DNA of 64,000 nucleotides from an uncultured Ectothiorhodospiraceae bacterium (GCA_913061005.1 CAJXSH010000004.1:62001-126000), one strand, 5' to 3'. Positions 47,270 through 57,733 are shown, counted from the first letter of the stretch. Notes: generated by a model from the letters alone, not told the origin. A program made the numbers and translations.

Positions 47270-48147
47270 TACCGGGGGATGCTCACCGAGGCCTCGAGGG
47301 CCAGCATGCAAGACCATGGATCGGCGGCGCGGACCGGGTTATCCAGGTCGGATTGACCGATCAGTCGCAACCGCAGGTCGCTGTAGCCGGCTCGGGCCAG
47401 CTGATTGGCCGCCGCCGTGCGCGCGGCGGTATCCGGCTCGCCGGCCAACATGGCAAGCAGGGTGCCATTGGGTCCGGTCTCGGGCTCGAACTCGGCAAGA
47501 CGCAGGCTGCGCAGGCGCTCACCAAAGGCCTCGCGAAGCACCGGCCAGACACCCTGCAGACGCTGCCGGTGGGCGCCATTGAGCCGCGGTGCAGCAGGCA
47601 TGGCAAGCCGCAGGGCCTGATCGAGGAGCAGCTCCGAGGGCGGGCCGGCTTGCAGCAGCGACGCCGGCGAACGCCGCCCCAGGGCGGGCTGGGGTGTCTG
47701 CCACCATCGCCGGGCGCCGGATTCGCCGCGCGGGTGCGCGTCCACCAGCAGCTCGATGAAGTGCCGATCGCAGTTGACCCGATAATCACCGGCAATCTGT
47801 CGGCGCGTGCCGGGCTGTCCGCAGGCCTGACAGGTCACGGCCGCCTCGTCACGGGTGCGGGTGACGATGGGCAGGATACGATCTCGCACCCCGTCAAAGC
47901 GGATCTCCAGCACCCCATGCACCACCCGCAGCCGGCGCCAGCGAAAACCACCCCGCTCGGCGGCGGGCACCGCCTCGGCCACGCCATCGAACAGCCGGTC
48001 CATCAGTCCGTACCAACCCGGCGGGATCTCGATTTCCACCGGGTCATCGGTCTCGCTTCGGCCCCGACGCTGAAACTGCCAGGCATGGCGCAGCTGTGCA
48101 GCAGCCAGAAAAGCGCGATATCGACGTTCATCTACCGGTGTCACCAT
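47239..48147 (-). CDS. hypothetical protein with CxxC pair
   Basis: The 302-residue cytoplasmic protein has no signal peptide or membrane helix. Residues 40-110 (IPPGWYGLMDRLFDGVAEAV and following) and a CQACGQPG metal-knuckle at about residue 108 recall small phage-type proteins that join a GW-DRL segment to a CxxCG knuckle. The remaining 180 residues are Ala/Leu/Arg-rich and unassigned. ATG 48147 is chosen over GTG/ATG further up because the conserved-looking part starts soon after. Its 3' end overlaps rsmJ by 31 bp. Function unknown. Confidence 0.6.
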   Translation of the reverse strand: MVTPVDERRYRAFLAAAQLRHAWQFQRRGRSETDDPVEIEIPPGWYGLMDRLFDGVAEAVPAAERGGFRWRRLRVVHGVLEIRFDGVRDRILPIVTRTRDEAAVTCQACGQPGTRRQIAGDYRVNCDRHFIELLVDAHPRGESGARRWWQTPQPALGRRSPASLLQAGPPSELLLDQALRLAMPAAPRLNGAHRQRLQGVWPVLREAFGERLRSLRLAEFEPETGPNGTLLAMLAGEPDTAARTAAANQLARAGYSDLRLRLIGQSDLDNPVRAADPWSCMLALEASVSIPRYQPSAPFDGR

Positions 48148-48203
48148 GGCCGCATTGTGGCCAATTCGACTGACACAGGTCACCCCGGGCGGGGATTCCG
48201 GGC

Positions 48204-48235
48204 AAAAAAAAGCCCGGGCCGCAAGCGGCCCGGGC
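48204..48235 (-). terminator. Rho-independent terminator of the RRM gene
   Basis: A perfect 11-bp stem (GCCCGGGCCGC/GCGGCCCGGGC, 48212-48235, loop AA) is followed on the minus strand by eight T, 23 bp after the RRM stop. Confidence 0.93.
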
Positions 48236-48258
48236 CTTAGAGGATCAGCGATCCGCGC

Positions 48259-48540
48259 TTACCAGGAGCGGCGCGGGCCACCTCCGCCACCAGCGGGCTT
48301 GCGATCCTGCGCTTCGTTGATGCGCAGAGTGCGGCCGCCCATTTCGGTGCCATTGAGGGCCTCGATGGCGGCATCCGCCTCGGGGGGATCCATGCGGACG
48401 AAGCCAAAGCCACGGGGGCGGCCAGTCTCACGGTCGGAGATCATGCGAACTTCCTTGACGTCACCATGGGCGCTGAAAAGCTCGCGGACTTCGTCTTCGG
48501 AGGCGGAAAAGGGCAGGTTGCCCACGTAAATCGATTTCAT
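48259..48540 (-). CDS. RRM-type RNA-binding protein
   Basis: The 93-residue protein is a single RNA-recognition motif: RNP-2 IYVGNL (residues 4-9) and RNP-1 RGFGFVRM (about 43-50), with a Gly-rich basic tail [10 protein letters not shown]. Such proteins bind single-stranded RNA and are often cold-induced in bacteria. The ATG at 48540 has no Shine-Dalgarno sequence; a -10-like TATGAT ends about 11 bases before the ATG, so the message may have almost no leader. It forms its own unit with a strong terminator. Confidence 0.92.
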   Translation of the reverse strand: MKSIYVGNLPFSASEDEVRELFSAHGDVKEVRMISDRETGRPRGFGFVRMDPPEADAAIEALNGTEMGGRTLRINEAQDRKPAGGGGGPRRSW

Positions 48541-48551
48541 CTGTCAGTCTC

Positions 48552-48619
48552 ATCATACGCTGCCGCGCCTTGTTCAAGGCATGGGCAGGTCAAACATCGC
48601 GGGGTGCAAATTGCGCCCC
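48552..48619 (-). promoter_or_regulatory. upstream region of the RRM gene with two palindromes
   Basis: The minus strand has TATGAT at 48552-48557. Behind it lie two dyads: GCCTTG-TT-CAAGGC (48567-48580, perfect) and GGGGTGCAA-A-TTGCGCCCC (48601-48619, one mismatch). Neither has a T-run, so they are more likely operators than terminators. The rest of 48620-48805 holds nothing I can assign. Confidence 0.4.
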
Positions 48620-48805
48620 TTCGGACGGTCCGATCGTCGGGCCGCCGGGTTGTCCACCGCCGTGCGATCAACAACTTGGCTTCGACCATACGGGACCCCA
48701 ACCCCCGTGGCAATCGGTATTTTGACTGGCGGGGGCAGGACTCGACCGCCGCTGAGACGCTATGCTGTAAGGCATCACCCATACGACCGGCAACCGCTTG
48801 CAACC

Positions 48806-49218
48806 ATGACTGCTCCGCTTGACACCGGCGACCGGGTCCTCGACCGCCAGGCCAGCCACCTCCACTGGCTGCTGCGCGGGCCGCTGGCCCTGTCCATGCT
48901 CTACAACGCCGCCCACGCGTGGCGCATGGGCCCGACCCCCTATGCCGAGTCACTGCAACTGCCGGTGGCGGTGGTGTCGGTCATGATCGGCCTGCAAATG
49001 GCCGCGGCGACCCTGCTTTTGATCGGCGCGGTGACCAGCGACTGGGTGACACGAGCGGGGGCCGCCTGCAGCCTGCCGGTGCTGGTGGGGTTGCTGTTCC
49101 ACCTCCATTGGGGGCAGTGGCAGCCGCTTGCAAGTGCAAGCCACCCCCACGGCGGTGTGGCCCTGACGGTCGCCTGGCTGGGGATCGCGACCTACCTGCT
49201 GGCACGGGGCAACCAGAC

Positions 49219-49222
<4 letters not shown>
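48806..49222 (+). CDS. DoxX-like four-helix membrane protein
   Basis: The 138-residue product has four hydrophobic segments (about residues 18-36, 45-65, 72-90 and 112-132) in the spacing of DoxX-like proteins, and no catalytic motif is seen. The ATG at 48806 lacks a good ribosome-binding site; the longer open frame upstream is not protein-like. It overlaps the following (PEGx)n gene in ATGA, so the two are coupled. DoxX relatives act in membrane redox or thiosulfate metabolism, but that cannot be carried over here. Confidence 0.68.
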
Positions 49223-50183
<961 letters not shown>

Positions 50184-50738
50184 TCAACTCAGCGGTCGAA
50201 GCAACGCAAACCAGACCGCGCCGGCGCTTCGCTCCCGGCAAAGCGCCCAGCCGGCCGGCAACTCAGGCGGGGCCGGATGAAGGGGCGCTTCGACATAGAT
50301 GCGGCTGTGCCCGGGCAGCGGCCAGGCGGCGAGGGCCGCCAGCGCCGGGTCGAGGAGATCCGCTGCAAAGGGCGGGTCGAGGAAAATCAAGTCAAAAGGC
50401 GCGGGGCGATCGCGCAGAAACCGTCGGGCATCGCCGCTGATGACCTCCGCCCGGCCGGCGGCATCCAGCATGGCGATGTTCTGCTCAAGGGATCGGCACG
50501 CCCCGCGGGAGTGCTCGACAAAAACGGCACTCGCCGCCCCGCGCGAGAGCGCCTCGAGGCCCAGCGCACCACTGCCGGCAAACAGATCCAGCACCCGCGC
50601 GCCATCAATCTGCCCCTGGAGCCAGTTGAAAAGGGTCTCGCGGTTGCGATCGGCGGTCGGCCTCAGCCCCGAGCCGCCGGCGAATCGCAACCGACGACCC
50701 CGCCACTGCCCGCCAATGATCCGTAGCTGCCCGGCCAC
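50184..50738 (-). CDS. rsmD: 16S rRNA (guanine966-N2)-methyltransferase RsmD
   Basis: RsmD methylates G966 in the 30S subunit. The 184-residue protein has LRIIGGQWRGRRLRF, the SAM motif VLDLFAGSGALGLEALSRGA and the catalytic DLIFLDPPF. The start is GTG 50738, five bases after the M16 peptidase stop. The longer open frame upstream lies within that gene. The order peptidases-rsmD-coaD beside ftsY is conserved in gammaproteobacteria. Confidence 0.94.
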   Translation of the reverse strand: MAGQLRIIGGQWRGRRLRFAGGSGLRPTADRNRETLFNWLQGQIDGARVLDLFAGSGALGLEALSRGAASAVFVEHSRGACRSLEQNIAMLDAAGRAEVISGDARRFLRDRPAPFDLIFLDPPFAADLLDPALAALAAWPLPGHSRIYVEAPLHPAPPELPAGWALCRERSAGAVWFALLRPLS

Positions 50739-50742
50739 CCGG

Positions 50743-52062
50743 TCATTCCACCGCGTTAATCGCCGCCTCCGGCCCCACCAGCACGGTGACCATGCGTTGC
50801 GGGTCAATATGCTCGCGCAGGGCCGATTGGACGGCCGCCCCGTCCAGCCCCTCGATGCGCTCGACAAACCGGCTCAGATAGTCATGGGGCAGATCATGAA
50901 AGCCGATGCTGCTGACATAGCCGAGCAGATCGCGGTTGCTGTCGAGCTGCAACGGAAAGCTGCCGGTGATATTGCGCCGCGAGGCATCCAGTCGCTCGGC
51001 GGCGGGGCCCTTGTCTCTGAGCTCGGTCAGACTGCCCCGCAGCACGGATAACGCCTCTTGCAGGGCATCGCTGCGGACCTGGGTGGACATCTGGAATCGA
51101 CCCCGCCGCGCCCCGGTGGTCACCCGCGAGCCACTGCTATAGCTCAACCCCCGCTCCTCGCGCATCCGCTCGGCAAGCATCGAGGTCAGCCCGCCGCCGC
51201 CGAGCATATGATTGCCCAGATACAGCGCGTAGTAGTCTTCGTGTCCGCGCCGCACCGAGGGCTGACCGATCACCACGTGGGTCTGCTCGGCTTCAAACGG
51301 CACCCGCACGGTGGTGGGCGCATCCGGCAGGTCCACCGCCGGTAGCGGCTCAAGGGGTTCGCCGGCCGGCAGACCGGCAAGTATGCTGCCGGCGATGGCC
51401 TCGGCCCGATCCCGGTCCAGATCACCGACGATGGCGATGGTTGCGTTGGCGGCGGTGTAGTGGCGTCGATGAAAGTCCTTGATCATCTGCTGCGAGATGG
51501 ACTCGACGCTATCGATTGTCCCGCCGGGGGGCGTTGCGTAGGGGTGATCGCCATAAATCGCGCGGGTGAAGGCTTTCTCGGCCTGCTGACTGGCCGATGC
51601 CTCGGCCTGCTGCAACCCCAGCAGCATCTGCTGACGCACCCGCTCGATGGCATCATCAGGAAAGGCCGCGCCGGCAAGCACCTGCGCCAGGTTTTCGACC
51701 ACCGGGTCGAGCCGCGCCGGCTCGCTGAGTGCGCGCAGGCTGACCTCGGCGGTGTCCCGGCCGCTGTTGGTCGAGACCCGGGCCCCGTAGCGCTCGAACT
51801 GTCGGGCAATGCGGCCGGCATCGCGCTCGGCGGTGCCTTCGAGCAGCAGATTGCTCACCATGCGTGCCAGCCCCGGGTGGTCATCGTCCCGGGCGCTGCC
51901 CGCATCAAAGGCGATGCGGATATCGACGATGGGCAGCTCATGGCGTTCTACAAACAGGACCTCGCTCCCCTGCTCGGTGGTCCATTGCGTGATATCGGCT
52001 TCCATTGCGCCCCCCGTCGCGCTCATGATCAAAAGACCCAGGCCCAGCCAGTACCGCATCAT
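50743..52062 (-). CDS. M16 family protein, non-catalytic partner
   Basis: The 439-residue precursor has a signal peptide (about residues 1-19) and two M16 domains. The zinc motif HxxEH is absent: the corresponding region reads LARMVSNLLLEGTAERDA. The C-terminal half keeps the R/Y pair region ERGLSYSSGSR used in substrate binding. In bacteria such proteins pair with an active M16 peptidase, and here the active one lies upstream with a four-base overlap. It is expected in the periplasm as a heterodimer subunit and is not a pseudogene. Confidence 0.88.
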   Translation of the reverse strand: MMRYWLGLGLLIMSATGGAMEADITQWTTEQGSEVLFVERHELPIVDIRIAFDAGSARDDDHPGLARMVSNLLLEGTAERDAGRIARQFERYGARVSTNSGRDTAEVSLRALSEPARLDPVVENLAQVLAGAAFPDDAIERVRQQMLLGLQQAEASASQQAEKAFTRAIYGDHPYATPPGGTIDSVESISQQMIKDFHRRHYTAANATIAIVGDLDRDRAEAIAGSILAGLPAGEPLEPLPAVDLPDAPTTVRVPFEAEQTHVVIGQPSVRRGHEDYYALYLGNHMLGGGGLTSMLAERMREERGLSYSSGSRVTTGARRGRFQMSTQVRSDALQEALSVLRGSLTELRDKGPAAERLDASRRNITGSFPLQLDSNRDLLGYVSSIGFHDLPHDYLSRFVERIEGLDGAAVQSALREHIDPQRMVTVLVGPEAAINAVE

Positions 52063-53402
52063 TCCTGCTCGCCCCCTTCGGCCGGCTGCATAATGCCCAC
52101 GGTCAATCGCTCGGGCTGGAGATAGCGCTGGGCGGCGGCCTGGAGATCCTCGGCGGTGAGCGACCGGATGTTGTCCTCGAACGCGGCAAGCGTCTCCCAG
52201 CCCGCGCCGGTGGTCTCGAGCATGCCCACCTGCATGGCCTGATAGAACACCGAGTCGAGTTCAAACAGGTGATCCGCCAGCAGCTGGCTTCGGGCCCGCT
52301 CGAGCTCCTCTGGGCTGACCGGCTCGCGGCGCAGCTGCGCCACCGCCTCACGAAGGCCGTTTTCCACCGCCTCGATATCGCCATCGGCGGGCACACCAAA
52401 TAGCGAGAACTCGGTATCCAGGCGCGTCATGCCGTTGTATCCGGCGCCGGCGGCCGCTGCCACACCGCTGCCGCGCACCAGGTTTTCGGCCAGTCGCGCC
52501 CCCTCGCCGCCGTCGAGCACGCTGGCGAGCATCATCAGCGCATAGGGGTCACGCGCGTGCTCGGCGGTGGCAAGCGACGGCACCTCGTAGCCCATGCGCA
52601 GCTGCGCCACCCGGGTCTGGTCGTCGCGATAGATCAACCGCCGCTCACCGGGCGGATCCAGGTTGTCCGGGTCGCTTACCGATGGCACCGGCCGGCCCGG
52701 AATGGGCCCGAAATACTCCCTGGCCAGCTCATGGACCGCCTGCGGGTCGACATCACCGGCGACAACCAGGGTCGCGTTGGACGGGGTATACCACTGCTGA
52801 TACCACCCCTCCAGATCCGACTTCTCCAGCGCGGCCACGTCATCCGCCCAGCCGATAATGGGATGGGCGTAACCGGTCCCCGGGTGAGCGATGGCGGCGT
52901 AGCGCTCGCCAAAACGGCCTTCCGGCCGATCCTCGGTGCGCAGACGGCGCTCTTCCAGCACCACCTGCCGCTCGGTCGCCAGCGCCTCGTCGCTGATCTG
53001 GAGATTGGCCATGCGATCGGCCTCGAGCTCAAGCGCCACGGGCAGGCGGTCGGCGGCCATGATCTCGAAATAGGCACTGAAATCCCGCCCAGTGAAGGCG
53101 TTCTCGCGCCCCCCCTCGCGCGAAATGATCTCGGAGAAACGCCCCTCGGGGTAGCGCTCGGTGCCCTTGAACATCATGTGCTCGAATAAATGCGAAAGCC
53201 CCGTCTCACCTCGACTTTCGTAGCTCGAACCGACCCGGTACCAGACCTGCGAGACCACCACCGGCGCCCGGTGGTCCTGCCGGACGAGCACCTGCATGCC
53301 GTTATCGAGGGTGAACTCAGTGACCGAACCACGCTCCTGAGCGAGCGCCGGGACCGCCATCAGCGCGGGGATCAGGGCGAGAACCGCATTGGTTTTTGTC
53401 AT
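52059..53402 (-). CDS. M16 zinc peptidase, catalytic subunit
   Basis: The 447-residue precursor has a signal peptide ending near PALAQ and the inverted zinc motif His71-Leu-Phe-Glu-His75 (GLSHLFEHMMFKGT), followed by downstream glutamates (LELEADRMANL). This is the active half of the periplasmic M16 pair. ATG 53402 is preceded by GTG as an alternative; the GAGG upstream fits both. It is divergent from ftsY with 87 bp between, the arrangement also seen in Pseudomonas. Confidence 0.91.
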   Translation of the reverse strand: MTKTNAVLALIPALMAVPALAQERGSVTEFTLDNGMQVLVRQDHRAPVVVSQVWYRVGSSYESRGETGLSHLFEHMMFKGTERYPEGRFSEIISREGGRENAFTGRDFSAYFEIMAADRLPVALELEADRMANLQISDEALATERQVVLEERRLRTEDRPEGRFGERYAAIAHPGTGYAHPIIGWADDVAALEKSDLEGWYQQWYTPSNATLVVAGDVDPQAVHELAREYFGPIPGRPVPSVSDPDNLDPPGERRLIYRDDQTRVAQLRMGYEVPSLATAEHARDPYALMMLASVLDGGEGARLAENLVRGSGVAAAAGAGYNGMTRLDTEFSLFGVPADGDIEAVENGLREAVAQLRREPVSPEELERARSQLLADHLFELDSVFYQAMQVGMLETTGAGWETLAAFEDNIRSLTAEDLQAAAQRYLQPERLTVGIMQPAEGGEQE

Positions 53403-53489
53403 CACATGCCTCGTTTGCCAATCACGAACGCCGCATCCGGCAGTGCTACCATAATGCCACTTTGTTCGGCGACAACCCTCGAGAGTTCC

Positions 53490-54506
53490 ATGCTGCCGTT
53501 TCGACGCAAGCGCCAATCCCAACCGGCCGAGCCATCCGTGGACGACACCGCAGCAGCCAATGGCCCGGATCCGTCAGGCGGGCTTTTCTCGCGCCTTCGG
53601 CGGGGTCTGCAGCGCACCGGCAGCGGGATCGGACAGCTCTTTCTGGGGCGCAAGCAGATCGACGCCGATCTGCTCGAGGAGCTCGAGACCCTGTTGCTGA
53701 TGGCCGATGTCGGCGTCGAGGCCACAACCCGGATCATCGACGATCTCACCGACCGGCTCAAACGCAATCAGCTCACCGACATCGAGGCACTGCAGCAAGC
53801 CCTGCGCGAGGACATGCTCTCGATCCTCGAGCCGGTATCCCAGCCACTGACCATCCCCGCCGGCGACAAACCCTTTGTCATCCTGACCGTGGGCGTCAAC
53901 GGGGCCGGCAAGACCACCACCATCGGCAAGCTGGCCGAACGGTTCAAAAGCGAGGGGCACAGCGTGGTGCTGGCCGCCGGCGATACCTTTCGGGCCGCGG
54001 CGGTAGAGCAGCTCCAGGCCTGGGGCGAGCGGACCGGCACACCGGTGATCAGCCAGCCAACCGGGGCCGACGCCGCCTCGGTGGTGTATGACGCCCACCA
54101 GGCAGCCCTCGCCCGGGGTGCGACGGTGTTGATTGCCGATACCGCCGGCCGGCTGCACACCCAGGGCAATCTGATGGAAGAACTGCGCAAGATCGCCCGC
54201 GTGCTGGGCAAGCAGGACGAGGCCTCGCCCCACGAGGTGTTGCTGGTGCTCGATGCCGGCGTCGGACAGAACGCCCTGGCGCAGGCCGAGCAGTTCAGCC
54301 AGGCCGCGCCGGTCAGTGGCATTGCCATGACCAAGCTCGATGGCACCGCCAAGGGCGGCATCGTCTTTGCACTCGCCCAGCGCTTTGGCGTGCCGGTGCG
54401 CTTTATCGGGATCGGCGAGGGCGTTGACGATCTGCGCCCCTTCGACGCCGAGGCCTTTGTCGATGCCCTGCTCGCTCAGACCCGGGAGGCGGCGGACGCG
54501 GAATGA
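53490..54506 (+). CDS. ftsY: signal recognition particle receptor FtsY
   Basis: FtsY is the membrane receptor that docks SRP-bound ribosomes at SecYEG. The 338-residue protein has a short acidic/basic A domain, the N domain (LLEELETLLLMADVGVEATTRI), and the G domain with GVNGAGKTTT, DTFRAAAVEQL, DTAGRLHT and TKLDGTAKGG. ATG 53490 has GAGAG nearby; an open frame upstream overlaps the peptidase promoter. It overlaps ftsE by four bases. Confidence 0.96.
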   Translation: MLPFRRKRQSQPAEPSVDDTAAANGPDPSGGLFSRLRRGLQRTGSGIGQLFLGRKQIDADLLEELETLLLMADVGVEATTRIIDDLTDRLKRNQLTDIEALQQALREDMLSILEPVSQPLTIPAGDKPFVILTVGVNGAGKTTTIGKLAERFKSEGHSVVLAAGDTFRAAAVEQLQAWGERTGTPVISQPTGADAASVVYDAHQAALARGATVLIADTAGRLHTQGNLMEELRKIARVLGKQDEASPHEVLLVLDAGVGQNALAQAEQFSQAAPVSGIAMTKLDGTAKGGIVFALAQRFGVPVRFIGIGEGVDDLRPFDAEAFVDALLAQTREAADAE

Positions 54507-55159
54507 TCCGTTTTGAAGGGGTCGGCAAGCAGTATCCCGGCGGCAATGAGGCGCTGCGCGGCCTCGATCTGCATATCGAACCCGGCGAGATGGTGTTCGT
54601 CACCGGCCCGAGCGGGGCGGGCAAGAGCACCTTTCTGCGGCTCATCCCGCTGCTGGAGCGACCCAGCCGCGGCCGTGTCCTCATCGACGGCGCCGACCTG
54701 GGCGGCCTGCCCGGCCACCGTATCCCCTACCTGCGTCGCCGCGTCGGCATGATCTTCCAGGATCATCGGCTGCTCGACGACCGCAACGTCTTCGATAACG
54801 TCGCCCTGCCGTTGATCATCGCCGGCCGCGGTCGTGACGACATCGGCCGCCGTGTCCGGGCTGCGCTGGACAAGGTGGGTCTGCTGCACAAAGAGCATGC
54901 CTCGCCGGTGACCCTCTCGGGCGGGGAGCAGCAACGGGTGGGCATTGCCCGGGCCGTGGTCACCCGTCCCCCCATCCTCATCGCCGACGAGCCCACCGGC
55001 AATCTTGATCCCGCGCTGTCGCAAGAGATCATGCAATTGTTCGAGCAGTTCAACCAGGTCGGGGTGACCACGGTGATCGCCAGTCACGATCTGTCGCTGA
55101 TCGAAAGCCTGGGGTATCGGCGCATTCATCTCGAAGCGGGTCGGCTTGCATGGGGTTGA
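54503..55159 (+). CDS. ftsE: cell-division ATP-binding protein FtsE
   Basis: FtsE with FtsX forms an ABC-type complex that activates septal peptidoglycan hydrolases through EnvC-like partners. The 218-residue protein begins [21 protein letters not shown] and has Walker [10 protein letters not shown], signature [14 protein letters not shown] and Walker [13 protein letters not shown]. It is coupled to ftsY upstream (ATGA) and overlaps ftsX by ten bases. Confidence 0.97.
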   Translation: MIRFEGVGKQYPGGNEALRGLDLHIEPGEMVFVTGPSGAGKSTFLRLIPLLERPSRGRVLIDGADLGGLPGHRIPYLRRRVGMIFQDHRLLDDRNVFDNVALPLIIAGRGRDDIGRRVRAALDKVGLLHKEHASPVTLSGGEQQRVGIARAVVTRPPILIADEPTGNLDPALSQEIMQLFEQFNQVGVTTVIASHDLSLIESLGYRRIHLEAGRLAWG

Positions 55160-56079
55160 TGGCCGCCATGAAACGCGGGCTCGAGCTGCATCGGCGGGCC
55201 GCCCGGGAGTCTCTGGAGCAGTGGCGTCAACGGCCAGTGGCCAATGGCCTGACCACCGCGGTGATCGGCATCGCGCTGGCCCTGCCCGCCGGGTTTTTCA
55301 TCCTCACCGACAACCTCCAGGCCGTGAGCGCCAACTGGCAGGGCGCGCCCAAGGCGTCGGTGTTTCTGGTGCCGGGGGCACCAACCGCATCCCATGAGGC
55401 CACCGCCCGCGCGGTCGAGGGCATGGATGCGATCACCGCGGTGGAGCTGATCCGCCCGGACGAGGCGCTCGAAGCGTTCGAGAAGGCCGCCGGGATGAGC
55501 GAGACGCTGGCGATGCTCGAGACAAACCCGCTGCCGGCCGTGGTTGTCGGTGAAATCCGCCAGGGGCTTGCGAGCGCCGATATCGATCGGCTGACCGGGC
55601 GGCTTGCGGCGCTGCCGGATGTCGATGAGGTGCAGGTGGATCGGGAATGGCTGCAGCGACTCAACGCCGTGGTGGCGATGGTCGATCGCATCAGCTTGTT
55701 GATCGCTTCAACGCTGGCCCTGGCGGTGGTGCTGGTGGTGGGCAACACCATCCGGCTGGATATCGAAAACCGCCGCGCAGCAATCGAGATCAGCAAGCTG
55801 ATTGGCGGGACCGACGCCTTTGTCCGGCGGCCCTTTCTCTACACCGGCCTGTGGTATGGCGCCGCCGGCGGCCTGCTGGCGCTGTTCATTCTGATGATCG
55901 GGTTGCTGGCGATGGCCGGTCCCGCGCGCGAGCTTGCCGCCCTCTATGACGGCATCCAGCCCCCGGGCGGGCCGGGGCTTTCCAGCGCGCTGACCATTAT
56001 CGGCAGTGGACTCGCTCTCGGGCTGGCCGGTGCGTGGCTGGCGGTGGGTCGACATCTGGCCGAAATCGAACCGCGTTAA
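55150..56079 (+). CDS. ftsX: cell-division protein FtsX
   Basis: FtsX is the four-helix membrane partner of FtsE. The 309-residue protein has helix 1 at about 33-53, a periplasmic domain (to about 170), and three C-terminal helices, with the conserved NTIRLDIENRRAAIEISKLIGGTDAFVRRPFLYTGLWYG between the second and third. ATG 55150 is the first start; ATG 55159 is possible. A promoter for rpoH follows the stop. Confidence 0.96.
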   Translation: MGLMAAMKRGLELHRRAARESLEQWRQRPVANGLTTAVIGIALALPAGFFILTDNLQAVSANWQGAPKASVFLVPGAPTASHEATARAVEGMDAITAVELIRPDEALEAFEKAAGMSETLAMLETNPLPAVVVGEIRQGLASADIDRLTGRLAALPDVDEVQVDREWLQRLNAVVAMVDRISLLIASTLALAVVLVVGNTIRLDIENRRAAIEISKLIGGTDAFVRRPFLYTGLWYGAAGGLLALFILMIGLLAMAGPARELAALYDGIQPPGGPGLSSALTIIGSGLALGLAGAWLAVGRHLAEIEPR

Positions 56080-56096
56080 GGAACTTGCCCGGCGCA

Positions 56097-56123
56097 TTGC
56101 AATCCAATAAATCGTGGTAAAAT
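56097..56123 (+). promoter_or_regulatory. putative promoter of rpoH
   Basis: TTGCAA (56097-56102) and TAAAAT (56118-56123) are 15 bp apart in an AT-richer stretch behind ftsX. The spacing is short, so the -35 assignment is tentative. Confidence 0.45.
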
Positions 56124-56151
56124 CAACTTCATACCCATGACGGAGCGATTC

Positions 56152-57039
56152 ATGCAGGCAGCCACGGCACTGGTGAGCGCGGATTATGACCGGCTGCCCC
56201 TTCGCGCGGGCAGCGAGGATCATTACATCCAGGCGGTCAACGCCATCCCGGCACTCGGCGCCGAGGAAGAGCGCGACCTCGCCCAGCGCTACCAGCAGGC
56301 TGACGATCTCGAGGCGGCGCGCTGGCTCGTGCTCTCCAACCTGCGCTTTGTCGTCCACGTGGCCCGGAGCTATACCGGCTACGGGCTGCCGCTGGCGGAT
56401 CTCATCCAGGAAGGCAACGTTGGGTTGATGAAGGCGGTCAAACGCTTCGACCCACAGGTCGGGGTGCGGCTGGTGTCGTTTGCCGTGCACTGGATCCGGG
56501 CCGAAATCCACGAGTTCGTGCTGCGCAACTGGCGCATCGTCAAGGTCGCCACCACCAAGGCCCAGCGCAAGCTGTTTTTCAACCTGCGCAGCGCCAAGAA
56601 ACGCCTTGGGTGGCTGAACCGCGACGAAGTCGAGGCCGTCGCCGCCGATCTGGGTGTCAAACCCGAGACCGTCCTCGAGATGGAATCGCGCCTTGCCGGA
56701 CAGGATGTGGGCTTCGACCCGGGGCCCGAGTCGGAAGACGAAGAGGCCAGCGCGCCGGCACCGGCGGCCTATCTCGAAGACCACTCCAGCGACCCGGCCC
56801 ATACCATCGAGGACGCGGACTGGGATGGCTGGCAGGGCCAGGCGTTGAGCAGCGCGCTCGAGTCACTGGACGCGCGGAGCCGGAGCATCCTCCGGCGCCG
56901 TTGGCTGACCGAGCCCAAAGCCACCCTTCACGATCTCGCCGATGAGTTTGGCGTCTCGGCCGAGCGGATCCGCCAGCTCGAGAAAAGCGCCATGAAAAAA
57001 CTCCGCGATCACCTCTCATCCGCCGACCTGCCCGCCTGA
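56152..57039 (+). CDS. rpoH: RNA polymerase sigma factor RpoH (sigma-32)
   Basis: RpoH directs transcription of heat-shock genes. The 295-residue protein has region 2 ([39 protein letters not shown]), the RpoH box [16 protein letters not shown] that separates it from other sigma factors, and region 4 with the [34 protein letters not shown] 56152 is preferred because GGAG lies seven bases before it; ATG 56137 is an alternative. A hairpin overlaps the stop codon (57030-57049). Confidence 0.95.
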   Translation: MQAATALVSADYDRLPLRAGSEDHYIQAVNAIPALGAEEERDLAQRYQQADDLEAARWLVLSNLRFVVHVARSYTGYGLPLADLIQEGNVGLMKAVKRFDPQVGVRLVSFAVHWIRAEIHEFVLRNWRIVKVATTKAQRKLFFNLRSAKKRLGWLNRDEVEAVAADLGVKPETVLEMESRLAGQDVGFDPGPESEDEEASAPAPAAYLEDHSSDPAHTIEDADWDGWQGQALSSALESLDARSRSILRRRWLTEPKATLHDLADEFGVSAERIRQLEKSAMKKLRDHLSSADLPA

Positions 57040-57058
57040 CCCGGCGGGCACCCGCAAA

Positions 57059-57733
57059 CTACAACAGCCCCCGCTCGGCAAAGCTCACCGGCCGGCCCTC
57101 ACCCACGACAAAATGATCCAGCACCCGTACGTCCACCATGGACAGGGCCTCGCTGAGCTGTCCGGTCATCAGCTCATCCGCCCGGCTTGGCTCGGCGACC
57201 CCCGAGGGGTGGTTGTGGGCCAGGATCACCGCCGCGGCGTTGAGCTCAAGTGCCCGTCTGGCCACCTCGCGGGGATAGACGCTGGCGGCATCGATGGTGC
57301 CGCGAAAAAGCTCCTCGAAAGCCAGGATCTGGTGGCGGTTGTCGAGAAAAAGACAGGCGAACACCTCATAGGGCAAGTGCCGCAGCCGGGCGGTGAGAAA
57401 CCGGCGGGTGTCCTCCGGCCCGCTCAGCGCATCGCGGGCCTCAAGCCGCGCCTGCAGGTGACGACGCCCCATCTCAAGCACGGCCTGGAGCTGGGCATAG
57501 GTGGCAACCCCCAGACCGTGATAGCCGGTAAAGGACCGGGCATCGGCCTCGAGCAGCGGGCGCAGACCGCCAAACGCGCTCAACAGCTCCCGGGCCAGGG
57601 TCACCGCCGAGCGCCCCGGCACGCCGGTACGCAGAAAAATGGCCAGCAATTCGGCATCGGACAAAGCCGACGGGCCGGTCTGCAGCAGTTTCTCGCGCGG
57701 CCGTTCGGTGGCCGGCCAATCGGTAATCGCCAT
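57059..57733 (-). CDS. radC: RadC family JAB/MPN domain protein
   Basis: The 224-residue protein has an N-terminal UPF0758 helical domain ([27 protein letters not shown]) and a JAB metal motif [14 protein letters not shown]. Despite the name, a direct role in DNA repair is not established. It is divergent from coaBC, the usual arrangement in gammaproteobacteria, and converges with rpoH. Confidence 0.94.
   Translation of the reverse strand: MAITDWPATERPREKLLQTGPSALSDAELLAIFLRTGVPGRSAVTLARELLSAFGGLRPLLEADARSFTGYHGLGVATYAQLQAVLEMGRRHLQARLEARDALSGPEDTRRFLTARLRHLPYEVFACLFLDNRHQILAFEELFRGTIDAASVYPREVARRALELNAAAVILAHNHPSGVAEPSRADELMTGQLSEALSMVDVRVLDHFVVGEGRPVSFAERGLL

Noticed and set aside
50743-52062. 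Pseudogene reading of the M16 gene without HxxEH
   Set aside because: The frame is full length, has a signal peptide, is coupled to an active M16 gene, and inactive partners are a known subfamily.
53415-53455. Promoter TTGCCA...CATAAT in front of ftsY
   Set aside because: The boxes are 29 bp apart, outside the workable spacing, and no other -35 fits.
57030-57049. Terminator between rpoH and radC
   Set aside because: GCCCGCC/GGCGGGC pairs around six bases but overlaps the rpoH stop codon and has no T-run on either strand; too weak to list as a terminator.
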